Assembly (NCBI GenBank): GCA_023014335.1
Contig: JAECYW010000006.1
Span: 682,001 to 746,000, forward strand
DNA from: Galerina marginata
Lineage: Eukaryota; Basidiomycota; Agaricomycetes; Agaricales; Galerinaceae
DNA length: 64,000 nucleotides
Direction: 5' to 3'
Below, piece after piece: positions 25,158 through 35,575 of this stretch. Both the position numbers and the translations under genes were made by a program. Under the pieces are notes generated by a model. That model made no database searches and was not told the DNA's origin. It was given only the letters and a program-made list of their open reading frames with translations. The first letter of the stretch is position 1. Each line of letters begins with the position of its first letter.

Positions 25158-26458
25158 ATGGCTTCATTCGCCATGCACCATGCACCAGGACATCCCGACA
25201 AATCCCAGCTAATACAGACTCAGCTAATAGAGGAGCGGGCATGGCTCCAGGGGAGCATTATCTCTATAGCTGCTTACGGAACCAACGTCGCTTTATTCAT
25301 CCTCACCTTCAACTGGCTGCGTTCCCGATCACGGCTTGAGTGGGAGAAGAATAAATTTCACCCGAAACAAATCGCCATTCTCCAAGCATACACTTGCGTT
25401 GTTTTCATCTTGTGCACGCTGTCGGCAGTGGCACAAGCGGACATGACCCAGCTTGCATTCGTCGATCATCACGACTTTCAAGGTGGACCTAATGCTTACG
25501 AGAGAGCAAAGTTTTCTTCTCCCCCTGTTGGTGCGATGGGGGTTGTGTGTTTTTCGTTGATCAATTTTTTGCTGGATTGTTTGCTGGTGAGTTTAATTCG
25601 TATTCCAAACGCAGTTATGAACTTTGGTTCGCAGCTATGGCGCTGTTCCGTGATCTATCGGAACTCCAATACATCGCTGTGGTACATATTAGCCTGTCCT
25701 GGGATTGCCGTATTGGCATCTTGTGGTGAGTCACCCTTCGGCGCACCTTGAAATGGCTGACTGGAGCTATAGCCGCGGGGGTGGTATTTCTAGACCGGAT
25801 AACAGACGGAATCTCGTCTCCCTTCAACAATTATACCTTGACGTTAGTTTACGCAGGAATTTGCCTCGGGTTGAACATGGTCCTCACATTTATGATCATC
25901 GTACGGCTTTCCCTATACCGAACTCGCATCATGAAACTCGTCGGATCACAGTATGCAGAGCAGTACACCAGCATATTGTCCATTTTGATCGAGTCCGCGT
26001 TCATAATCGACATATCAATTCTTGTGGCCCTTGTTCTGTTTGTTACATACAACCCATTTGTAACAGTGCCGCTGCTTAGCTTGGTTCAAGTCGAGGTACG
26101 CTCCTCTACCTCTGTTTTTCCCGGAATTATTTATCTGAATTCCGTTTAGGGTATTGCATCATTTATGATCGTCTTCAGAGTTGCAAGAGGAACTGCATGG
26201 TCTTCCGGGACGGCGAACCAGCTGATAGTACAGCAAGGTGGACTGCCGGTGGAAAATGGAATTATAGAATCTGGACGGTTCAGAATCACTTCGCAAATGA
26301 CGCAAACCAGTACGGCTGTCCATTTCACTCATAATACTCCGACCATCGGGGCGTGTGCTGCAGCCCTGCGGGACAGCCGAAATTTTAACAGAAAGGCCGG
26401 TGACGCAGAGTGTGCATGTCCATGGGAGGTGGAAAATGCAGAAAGAGTCGAAGATTGA
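25158..26458 (+). CDS. 7TM-like integral membrane protein, four exons, 383 aa
   Basis: Exons 25158-25586, 25635-25725, 25773-26095, 26150-26458 total 384 codons. Helices: IISIAAYGTNVALFILTF, ILQAYTCVVFILCTLSAV, GVVCFSLINFLLDCLLL, WYILACPGIAVLASC, LVYAGICLGLNMVLTFMII, ILIESAFIIDISILVALVLFV and VTVPLLSLVQVEGIASFMIVF. DCLLLWRCSVIY after helix 3 corresponds to the LLYRCYVL motif of the protein at 12.1 kb. The N-terminus is outside by the usual topology and the C-terminal tail of about 80 residues is polar. Basidiomycete families of this type are mostly uncharacterised. An introns-in-helices pattern like that of the 12-kb gene suggests common ancestry. Confidence 0.85.
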
Positions 26459-27260
26459 AGGAAATCAAAGGACAAAGTATTTATTCTGGCGCTGATAATT
26501 TCTGAACTTGGTCGACTGAAAGTGCTTCGTTGACAGAAACTGTATATAATATTAATTAAGCATAAAACCGCCCCGGGCATGTCATGTATTTTCTGCATTG
26601 TACAAGTAGTTCAAATGTACATTTTCCAAAGTTAGTGTAAATTTAAATATTTCTGATCTATAGACGCGATATTTGATTTTTAGCAATTAATCGACCGTTA
26701 GAAGCCCTATAATTACCATTCCAGTCGCGAATTGTACCGCAGTAGATCACGAACTTGACCGCCATTTATTCAGGAGCGAACTCTTTAACCCCCATTTGAT
26801 TCCAACACCTTTTGTTCAGATCTAAATGCGTCTTTTCCGTTCATCGAATTATCACGCCATCTATGTTTCATCACACGAGAAGCTCCAACAAGCGCTAGGA
26901 CTTTTCCTTGACAAGATTTCCATTCCCATCAAGTGGTGATCAGATTATATTTTGAGGGCGACGAGCGCGCCGCTAAGCGCAGCAGGGGGGATGAAGTCAA
27001 GATACATACTTCACATATTTCCGGTTGAACAACCTACGGTTGACCGAATTAAAATTCCCGAATACAAGCTCTAAACTTCAGCGCCGTTGCAGAACATCAA
27101 ACCCTTGAGGGTTGTAATGACCAACCGCGACTGAACTTGTGGTCGAGCTCAATAGCGATCTCACACCATCTCAAGGGAGAGATGTAATCAGCTTATTTAA
27201 AAATATTACAACAATATTATGTGCTTTGCGAATTTCAGTGTTGGCATCTCCATATTTCGG
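26459..27260. other. AT-rich intergenic spacer
   Basis: AT-rich, no open frame of note. It holds the convergent 3' ends of the membrane-protein gene and the inhibitor gene. Confidence 0.6.
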
Positions 27261-27783
27261 TTACATTTCTCCGTGTTCTGGGGTCACGTAGTCAACCTCT
27301 GGTAATTCACGAAGCAATGGGACGACGTCCTCGTCGAAAGATCCTGTCATGTATGTGGTTTGAGAAAAAAGACAATAGATAACTTGTATCATGCATCAGA
27401 GCCTACGCACCTACAAAAGCTTCATACCCTCTCGTCTCGCCAAGGTCCTCTACGATCTTCCAGGAAGTTGGCGGGATCTTCTTATATATGGCATCATTGT
27501 GGAATCCTGGCTTTAGCTTGACAATGTACGTCGACCAGGGCTCCTCATTGGGGTAGGAGGATGCCAGAGGCGCCTTGTAATGACGAATGCATTTTGAGTC
27601 AACGGTTATGTTGATTTTTGAGAGGGAGATAGAGGTAGATTTCGCAGGGATGCGTCGGAGACGGGCAAGACTTGGACCGGATAACTCAGTGATATGGAGT
27701 TGTCGTCGGAAGCAGCAGTGCAGGACTTGACGTCTCGAAACCGTTGTGCTCGCGTAGAGTAACCCGTTGTTGAGAGGAATCAT
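27261..27783 (-). CDS. Stand-alone I9 (subtilisin propeptide-like) proteinase inhibitor, 151 aa
   Basis: Exons (minus) 27783-27411 and 27343-27261 with a 67-nt intron; total 152 codons. The C-terminal 75 residues have the inhibitor I9 pattern: WSTYIVKLKPG, then YEAFVGSFDEDVVPLLREL and PEVDYVTPEHGEM at the end. This is the fold of subtilisin propeptides and of free inhibitors such as yeast Pbi2 and oyster-mushroom POIA1. No protease domain follows in the next kilobase. Predicted role: cytosolic or vacuolar inhibitor or chaperone of a subtilisin-like protease. The N-terminal 75 residues are basic and Ser/Arg-rich (FRRQLH, ARLRRIPAKS) and could be an organelle or secretion leader or a mis-called 5' part, since most free I9 inhibitors are about 75-110 aa. 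Confidence 0.8.
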
Positions 27784-28489
27784 CTATCCAAGTTGGTCAA
27801 TAAGGCCACTCTGGGTGGTGATTCAACTGTGTTCCGACTTCAATTGAAGTTTTTACCGAGGTTGTGGATGTGACACGCACCTGATGAATTTACGCTTGGG
27901 AGGTAGTACTCAAGTAGTACGCTAGAGTAAAAACTCGAGCTCTATAATCGGGTCTGAGGAGATCGCCATGATGTCATCCCGCCTCCGGGTAGATCTGTCC
28001 GCTTCCGACCTCGGTCTGCAACCCAGGCCAAAAATGGCCACCTAGATCTGTGTCTTTTCCTCGAAAGCACATTCATTTTGGGCTAGCGGACTGCTCCGCT
28101 GGAAGAGCGAAGGTTTTTTTGAGCAGGAATTGCCGGGACTTCTCGACGTGATATAGGAGCCTTGTGAGTGAACGTGAACGCCTCAAGCGAACCTCAAGCA
28201 GGAGATAAACATCTCGCTAAGTATGTATTTTTCATGGACAATGAATTTGTTACTCAAAATTCGCTTGATTAGCTGGGTGAGTCCCCCGTTATATCAGAAA
28301 TAGACCTTCGCTAACTTACCAGAAGTCCTAGATTTAAGGTAAGGATTTCGATAGTTGCTTTGACATGAAATTAGCGATTCCAAGTGACAAGTATATACGA
28401 CGGTAATAAAACGGAAGAACTGACCCCTGTAGGGGCGTGAACTGCGAATCTGACGAAAATTCGTCTATAAAGTATAAAGATTTGGGCAA
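27784..28489. other. Intergenic, no gene seen
   Basis: No open frame or recognisable motif. Contains the upstream region of the I9 inhibitor and the 3' flank of the membrane-protein gene. Confidence 0.5.
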
Positions 28490-30027
28490 TTATAAACTGC
28501 GATATCGGTACCGAATGTAATCCTCAGAGAAATGAAACATCGAAACAAAGATATTGAAAGTTCCAATTAAAAGACGGAGGGACATCGCTGCTCCCATAAC
28601 CACGTATATTCCACTTCCGATGCGAGAAATTGCAGACAATGGGAACCAGTTATCGGAGGTAAGATTCCTGGAGTTATCTAACATCTCAAGCGTATATCCC
28701 AGGGAGAAAGCGGAAAGGGTTAGGCAAACAACCATACCAAACAAATGGACGGAGAGGTGAATACAGAAAAGGAATAGGGTGATAACTGAGTGAAGAACCG
28801 GAACAGAGACCAGGGTTAGCAAGCGTCCTTCGGATGACGAGCTGTCGACTCACTTGACGGAGTGACCCACTCGACAAAAGACATAACAAATCCTGAGATA
28901 AACCTTACGCGGAAAGGTCTCCGAAATGGGCCTGATGTCGATATGGCAAGTGTTGCTGCATCAAGAACGAGAAATAATACGGCCAGTCCTCCCGCGATCA
29001 CCGCTACCAAGAGTTCCTCCAGAATTAACATGCATGAAAGATCGTACAAGCGATCTAGCCGAGTTCGCAGCAAGCCTTTTGATCTCCCATCGCCGTATAT
29101 CAGAGTCGAGTTTGCGAAAGGGTTTGGGTCGCGCCAAACAAGGGACAGTATATACGAAAAAGCAAAAATCCAGATCAATGACAAGGCAATACTGAGTAGG
29201 TATTTCAAACTTTGCCCGACTAAAGAGCGACCAAAAGAGCTTAGTACAACCGATTGGAGAAAAGCGTGATACTTACGGGAAAGTAGAGCTCCACGTTGGT
29301 CGACCACAAAGAACGATGGCCACATATTTGAATCGTTATATTCATATAGACCTAGACAATAGAGACTGTTCATTTATTAGTTCCGAGTTGCTTTCCAAGG
29401 ATACATAGAAATCAGTCTTACACAGTGGCAAAGGGCACGGCCTGTACCCAGTCTATCCAAGTCATCGCAGTCGAAAAGCCTAAATAACCAAACGTCGCTT
29501 TCAAAACCCCGAAGGAAATAACAGATAAGCAAACTAGAACACGATAGACGGTTAACGGAGGGTGCCGCGAATATGGTTGGGAAATAAAAAATATTTCTCT
29601 GGAGGTATAGGTAGGGCGCCGTATGGAGAACACTACAAGTAGTATGTGCCATATAATATCCACGCAGTCCGGTTTGAAGAGCCAGGAAAGGCCGTCTGGG
29701 ATATCGCCATCTTCTTTCGAATCGTAGGCGCTGAGGCCGAATATCCTGTGGTATGGGTAGGTGATAACGGATGATGATAAAATGAAAGAGAAACATGTCG
29801 TACAGTAAGAATAAGAAAGGCCCTGATATCCATTCCAATGTCGTCGAAAGAGCCATGTCTCCATTCCGGCTCGACACCAATTTGACCGTGCTCAAACTTA
29901 TGCCCGATGATATTATGAAAAGCCGATAGGGCGAAATTTTCGGATGCCAGGATGTACTACTTGCATGAGAGTTCGTGACGGGGTAACCACGGTTGGGCAG
30001 CGGATCCTCCTCGTCAAAGCTGGCCAT
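28490..30027 (-). CDS. Multi-pass membrane protein, four exons, 451 aa, unknown family
   Basis: Exons (minus) 30027-29804, 29745-29422, 29365-28854, 28785-28490 total 452 codons; introns of 58, 56 and 68 nt, two with CTAAT/CTAAC branch sites. About eight or nine hydrophobic helices, e.g. LTVYRVLVCLSVISFGVL, YLLSIALSLIWIFAFSYIL, ELLVAVIAGGLAVLFLVL, GIYVVMGAAMSLRLLIG. A stretch MWPSFFVVDQRGALLSRKYH vaguely recalls fungal wax-synthase/MBOAT_2 proteins, but the catalytic His context is missing, so I do not assign that. A second ATG 12 nt upstream (30039) is in frame and possible. Confidence 0.7.
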
Positions 30028-30690
30028 GGGAACCGCCAAGTGGCAAGTCTTGGGCGAGTCTTGAGGAAGTCTATATCAAATTCTGATATGTCAATGAGTC
30101 AATGGTCTTGAACTTTGCCTTGCAATGGCGAATTCAAACTTACAGGGAGAAGCCTCTCAGCGCGATTGAGAGAGAGTCATCGAGGTGTCGGTGTCACTGC
30201 CATGGTCATGGTTCAACGTCGTGTTCCCCGTCAACCTCCAAAAGTGGATTTCGGCCCGTAGCCGATCACAGACTCACGTGTTCCAGGCCTTGCGTTGGCG
30301 GCGCACCTGTTCTGTTATTCTTCCTCTCCATTCCAGGATCCATAACTATTGGATAGGTTGACAAAAATTTCTATTCAATCCCCGCTTACTTCAATGTGCT
30401 CCCAAGTCTTGATTTTACTGATGAACTCAGTGTTTCGCAGAGTGAATAAAATGCAGACGCCGGCGTCACGCCGCCTTCATACCCATAATGTTAAAAGTGA
30501 TATACCCTCAAAATACACAACCATATGTTGTCCAAAAGCAACTATCCGAAAGACGTGATAATCTTTTAAATTCTAATACCGATACTCTGTTCTCAAGCAT
30601 CCAGTCAGCATTTTTCACTCCACGTTCACGATAGAAGAGAAATTCGATATATGATTTCTTTCACGGAAGTGCTTGACCTTCCACTATGAA
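30028..30690. other. Intergenic, no gene seen
   Basis: Short open frames only. It separates two minus-strand genes and should hold the promoter of the membrane-protein gene. Confidence 0.5.
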
Positions 30691-32613
30691 TCAATCAACA
30701 AGGAAATCATCAATAGGATTAAGAACGCTTACCTCGTGAAAGTCTGTCACTGTATTATCCGCATGCGCCTTAAAGCAGATGAAATCGTCTAACGCCTGTT
30801 CCGTGACTCTCGGACCCAACACCTCTTCTTGAAAGTTTGGCATAAGCCAGTCGTTGGGATACAAGAAGTTGGTACCTCTAATCCGGATTTGACGGTCCCG
30901 CTGATTCTCTTGAGAATTGTGGAATTTGATCCATTGGGCGCAAGGAGCGCAACTTAAACCAGATACGGCGATATAATCGAATGGAGCACTCGGGGGTGAT
31001 TTATTAATGTAAGCGGCTCCAGAACGGGTGGACGAGGAGGGCGGGACATATGGATGGGATTTGTTAAGGTACTCGATGAGAATCAGCTCGCCATGAACAG
31101 ATAGTTGGGTAGGATCGGCAGGTGGGATTGAAATAGCATGGCTATCCTCATACCGACGGAGCACTTCCCCAGCTTCCTTGTGGACGTGAAGCACCAGATC
31201 TTTCCAATTTTGTTTGGATGTTGGCCAGATGGTAGATAGTTTCGTATGAACCCCGGTGTCGAATACTTGCCTGAGCTCAAGCGCGTAACCAGACTGGTCT
31301 AAAAATTCGTCGGAAGTGATGAACTCGTAGAGTAACGCGATGTCGTCTGCGAAGCGGCTGATTTCTTCGAGACAGTGCCGAAGTTGAGCCCCTTTAAATA
31401 TATAAGTCGCTAGTTTATAGAGCTTGAATGGGTTGAAAATAAATTCGAGCTTACCGTCCGACGATGTCCTGCCACGAGCAGACCATGTCTTTATAAGATT
31501 TTCGTTCCGGTATAACAGAAAAATTCTTGCCCTTCTGTGCAACTTACGCATCTTCAGGATGAAAACATCGAGCTTTTGAGGCTCCTTGACCTCTATCGAA
31601 GTAGGAGTGGAAGAAAGCGTCGTCGAGTCATCGATCCCCGTAATTTCATTGATCAACTTCAGACAATCCGTAAGATCGTCCACCAACAACTTCAATTCCT
31701 CCAGTAGCCCCTTGGCCTCACTTTCAGGAACTATAGACCGGTTATAGTTCTGCCTCAACATGATCGAATCATCAGAATCGCTATCCGAGCTGTCGTCTTC
31801 CTCGTCCTTGTCATTTGCTTCTTCTTCTTCTCTCCCGAGCTGATACACGGATAGACGCTGGTGGAACATTGTGAACGCCGTGTACCAATGGAGCAACCCA
31901 GAGGCGTTTCGGGTAAAGGTGGTGCGGAAGGCGGGCATGCTGAATGTGTAAATTCGTCGCTTGATTTCCGGCCATTTTTCCTTTACCCCAATTGCAGCTG
32001 ACCTTTTAGACGCGGGGTCGGAGTCGGTTTTATACTTGTGGATTAGGCGGGATAGCTGGACCATGATATCCCAGATACCCCGAAGGTGAGCCAGTGCCGT
32101 GTCGTCGATAACGCTATTTCCGGCGAAAATAAACTCGAACGCCCCATCTGGGCGTAAGCCCTTGGGGTTTTTCCTGTTGTGCCGCTGCGCCTTTGGTCGA
32201 GGCTTAGGATTGTGGATGTGCAGCGCGCATGCGATCTTATCCTCTGGGGTGCGGGATAGGATGGCGGCGAATACGTCCATTAGACTGCGCGTGCGCTGGT
32301 CGGCCTCGGTGAACGACTTTCTTTCGGCAGCATGATTAGTGGAGGTGCTATTACGCTGTTCTTCGATGCCGTAGCCGCTGTAGTAGCTGAAGGCGGCGTT
32401 GTGTGGTACGCGGGATGGGGTGGTGGCAGCGGCGGCGAGTCTTACGGCGACGGTGGGATCACAGGAGAGGTTTGCGATGTCCATGTCGATTTGAGTTTCG
32501 GTAGTGGTCACCTTTGAACAGATAGAGACGAAGGTACTGGGACTTCTGATAAAATATTGTTCAACCTTGGGGTTTGAGTCATTTTCGTGTGAGACGCCCC
32601 TATTGTGAGTCAT
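30691..32613 (-). CDS. Large protein with C-terminal deaminase-like domain (OTT_1508-like), 640 aa
   Basis: Single open exon of 640 codons. The N-terminal 480 residues are mostly helical, with an acidic stretch (KDEEDDSSDSDSDDS) near residue 275. The C-terminal part carries the zinc signature of the cytidine-deaminase fold: VHGELILIEYL gives His507 and catalytic Glu509, and YIAVSGLSCAPCAQWI gives Cys555 and Cys558. After it comes an aromatic RGTNFLYPNDWLMPNF segment. This order, the weakly split CxxC and the long helical N-terminus fit the OTT_1508-like deaminase clade known in fungi and in bacterial toxin systems; substrates are unknown (nucleic acid or nucleotide). Start: the first ATG; the later MDIANLSC about 40 residues in is an alternative. 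No intron is needed. Confidence 0.75.
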   Translation of the reverse strand: MTHNRGVSHENDSNPKVEQYFIRSPSTFVSICSKVTTTETQIDMDIANLSCDPTVAVRLAAAATTPSRVPHNAAFSYYSGYGIEEQRNSTSTNHAAERKSFTEADQRTRSLMDVFAAILSRTPEDKIACALHIHNPKPRPKAQRHNRKNPKGLRPDGAFEFIFAGNSVIDDTALAHLRGIWDIMVQLSRLIHKYKTDSDPASKRSAAIGVKEKWPEIKRRIYTFSMPAFRTTFTRNASGLLHWYTAFTMFHQRLSVYQLGREEEEANDKDEEDDSSDSDSDDSIMLRQNYNRSIVPESEAKGLLEELKLLVDDLTDCLKLINEITGIDDSTTLSSTPTSIEVKEPQKLDVFILKMRKLHRRARIFLLYRNENLIKTWSARGRTSSDGKLEFIFNPFKLYKLATYIFKGAQLRHCLEEISRFADDIALLYEFITSDEFLDQSGYALELRQVFDTGVHTKLSTIWPTSKQNWKDLVLHVHKEAGEVLRRYEDSHAISIPPADPTQLSVHGELILIEYLNKSHPYVPPSSSTRSGAAYINKSPPSAPFDYIAVSGLSCAPCAQWIKFHNSQENQRDRQIRIRGTNFLYPNDWLMPNFQEEVLGPRVTEQALDDFICFKAHADNTVTDFHEVSVLNPIDDFLVD

Positions 32614-33870
32614 AAGTACTTGAGTTCTTAAAAATCAGGAGAAAACCAGGGCTTCTTACGAGATGGCTTGCAATATCTACTAGTAATCGTTTGTAGAATA
32701 AAACCGGCTCTTGAAAAGGATAGGATTTGGATATGCTCCAGGATTTGGCTACGGGACTGAACGATCTGTTGATGATCATCAATTGCAACGTTCATCATTG
32801 GTTGATTGATCCCATAAGGGAAACTCGACAGGCTTAGAAAAAACAAGGACAACTTGAATCTGACTTCGTCTACCGCTCACTGTGCTGCTCACACACGACT
32901 CCATTACTCGGGCTTACTACGATGACGTTTCGATACCATGGTACCACCACAGACTACCTTCATGCGTTATCGAGATATATTGGACTGGAAGGGACCCAAG
33001 GGACGCTAGATGAGCATGGGCGAGACTTAGGAGCTTAGCCATCTACTTATCTGTAACGCGGCAGCGCGCGAAGGAGTGAACGTAGCCCGGACCATGGCAG
33101 CAGCTGCTGCCTGCTGCTGTGCTTCAGACTGGACCCTTCCAGTTAAAAGCCTCGGGCGTGTTCCCTTGCTTTTGGTTATTCAGTATGTGTTGGCAACGAT
33201 GCTGACAAAAAGACATGCGCTTTAGACTCTGAGATGACTGAGAACTGAGATAACAACTCCGGAGTTCTTTGGTATCTGCACCTGCATCTGGGGATGGCCT
33301 GAGGACAAGGGCGGCAGACCCGCATATGCGCTACACCACCGAGCCCCAGCAGACAGAGAACTGGAACGATGACTTTGAGGACGTGCGTAAGAAGAAGAGC
33401 GTCTTTGGGGCTGTCTCTGGTTCTGGTATAGGCTCGTGGATAAAGACCAGGACCGGGGTTGGCACAAACGTCAGGGCCAACACTGAGCAGGGTTTTTTTT
33501 GGTCTCACTTACCGCACCGCTATGAGATACCTCCCAATTCCGTAGATAAACTTCTTATTATGAGCGACTATCAATGTGAGTTGTTTAACCACTGACCGTT
33601 ACGAATATTGAAGAAATTGATTGTGTTTTCATGTAGGTTCAAGTTGCGCATACCCTCCGTCAACTCTGCAGGTCGATGTGGACGCCAGTAAGTCCTGCCA
33701 ATGGAAATAAATTGATGAAAGGTTTGAATGGGCTTGGATCGGGATTATTTGTGAGAACAACTCGGCGAAAATATAAGGTTGAATTCTGATTTAAAATTTG
33801 TAGCAAAGTACAGTTACATGTCAATGAAACGATTTGAGTACACAGCGATTGTAAATTTGGCGGTCACGAT
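32614..33870. other. Spacer with a fragment of the WDDDFE gene
   Basis: Apart from the pseudogene fragment listed at 32990-33500, no coding signal. The stretch right after 33500 is non-coding. Confidence 0.5.
32990..33500 (+). pseudogene. Fragment of the WDDDFE-motif gene (third copy)
   Basis: At 33325-33400 the reading YTTEPQQTENWNDDFEDVR followed by KSVFGA matches the HYATEP...ENWDDDFEDARNSPKKRVFGAG segment of the 62-kb gene. Upstream, GGACGCTAGATGAGCATGGG (33001 onward) and a CTGCTGCTGTGCTTC stretch (33110) match the 5' leader and first exon. The second D of WDDDFE reads N, the middle is lost, and the copy ends near 33480. It is non-functional by all signs. Confidence 0.65.
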
Positions 33871-35575
33871 TTAGGCAGCGCGGCTGTCCAAAAAGGGCCT
33901 GAATTGAACAGCCCCGTCGCGTTCCCGTACCGTTTCATGGTTTCCAGTGATGAATTGGACCAACCTGCCCAACGTCCAGCTCAACTCCATCCCTTCGTAT
34001 CCATTGAAAGGCCTGAACGTAAGCCTGGGTTCCTTCGTCGGATCTCCGTCATTGTCCAACTTGAATCTTCGGCATAACACTTCGTTAGCCCACATACCCT
34101 TGATCCAAGCTTCCTCCAAATAAACCCGGCTTGCGGACGGAAAGTTTTCTTTGATGGTGTCCCACGGAAACGTCAAGGTGTTAAATATTTCGACTCTGAA
34201 TTCTCTAAAGCTGAAAGCCGTATCCCTGGGCTTGCCGTCGTGTTTCACCCCGAAGATCGTGCGCGTGTAATACCAGAAGTTGGCCCCACCAATAAAGTCA
34301 TGGGCTTTGACGGCAGCGTTAAATCGGTGGGGCAAACCAACTCGATGGCCTGCACTGTCCACGGACGCACTGCTCACGGCCGATGAAACGGTGGATGAAA
34401 GTTTGTTGACATGACGACCATTAGGAGTGCCGATACTCGCCTCGTCATAATTAGCACCTCGTAGTGTCCAAATCCCGATCATTTTTTCCAACCCGGACGG
34501 CCTTCCTGGGTCGGTTACAACCTGTTCAGAAGTAGATAAGCTGATAGTCACCTTTCCACCGCGGGTAGATAAAGATGTACCTTCTCCTCAGGTGTAAGAT
34601 CATCGTCGTTTATAAGACGGCCATTTTTGACTTCCTCACGATGGTCGGCAATGAGTTTGTCATAATACAACTTGGCTGCCTTGTCCATTCCTAATGGGTA
34701 CGACCCTAAGAACAACTCAAAGTCGGTGTTTCCCAGTTTGACCTTCCAGATAACCCCGTCGTAAGTTCTTTGTGGGTCAGCCCTATAGGGTGAAAACGCG
34801 ATTTGGGCACTTGCCCCACCCATCTCTGCGTATCCAAGTGTCTCCGTCGCCCAGCCAGAGGGAAAGGTCAGGGTGCAGTTGCCCGCGATCCAACCATAGA
34901 GCGCCTCTGCTTCCCCGCTGATCGCGCCACACTCTTTGAGGTCAAAATTGGCTTTCCTCGAACTGACCGTCATGCAGCGAAGGAGATCGTTATATTGCCT
35001 GTTCCCAATACGTTCGGTCTCGTTGGGTGCCGCGGAATCTGAAAACAAGTCCCTTATACCGGCGGTACCAAGAACGAATAATGGAATTGTGGTGGGATCG
35101 CGTTTAGCGCCGACTGCGAATGCACGGGCTGACTCGAAGAGCGGTTTGAGATGATCATCGACTTTGGACTGAAGAAGAGACTTCGCTTCGTCAGCGGCTG
35201 TGGAAGCTGCTTGGGCCCTGGCTTCGTCTTGAGCATGGGCAGCGGCCTCATCCTCCAGCGCAAGCACCGCTTGGTAGCGCTCTTCTAATCCTTGAACCAT
35301 CCTCGAAATACCTAGTAAAATGTTAAACAGATGCTATGTTGGAGTGGAACATGAACGAACCGGGGTTTCGCTTGTATGTAAAGGGATTTCTGATTTCTGG
35401 CGGAGGCGCGGCCCCACCTCCCCAGGGTTGCCACTCGTATACATAAAGACGGGTACCGCTCGACCCAGCATCCAAGAAGAAAGCGTCTGTTTCCATTCAT
35501 CGGATAAAACCCAACACAAATCAGCCACTTGTTTCGAAGAAAATAGAGAGACGCACAGTCATCGGCGACGGGCAT
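33871..35575 (-). CDS. GDA1/CD39 nucleoside phosphatase (apyrase), four exons, 511 aa
   Basis: Hydrolyses NTPs/NDPs to NMP and phosphate. Exons (minus) 35575-35557, 35486-35361, 35311-34552, 34501-33871 total 512 codons. Apyrase conserved regions appear in order: ACR1 FLDAGSSGTRLYVYEW at residues 10-25, ACR2 VLGTAGIRDL, ACR3 ISGEAEALYGWIAGN with its catalytic Glu, ACR4 YAEMGGASAQIAF. ACR5-like sequence is less clear. The first exon supplies only six codons plus one base (MPVADD...), so ACR1 begins almost at the N-terminus. There is no signal peptide or membrane anchor, unlike Golgi or ecto-enzymes, and no C-terminal anchor. The protein should be cytosolic unless an upstream exon was missed. 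In ACR3 the usual Gly after Glu is Ala. No stop or frameshift. Confidence 0.9.

Noticed and set aside
28840..28900. Frame break in the 451-aa membrane protein
   Set aside because: A GTGAGT...CACTCAG intron (28853-28786) with a CTAAC branch joins the frames in phase.
28816..29373. Wax-synthase/MBOAT_2 assignment
   Set aside because: One segment is vaguely similar, but the catalytic His region is absent.
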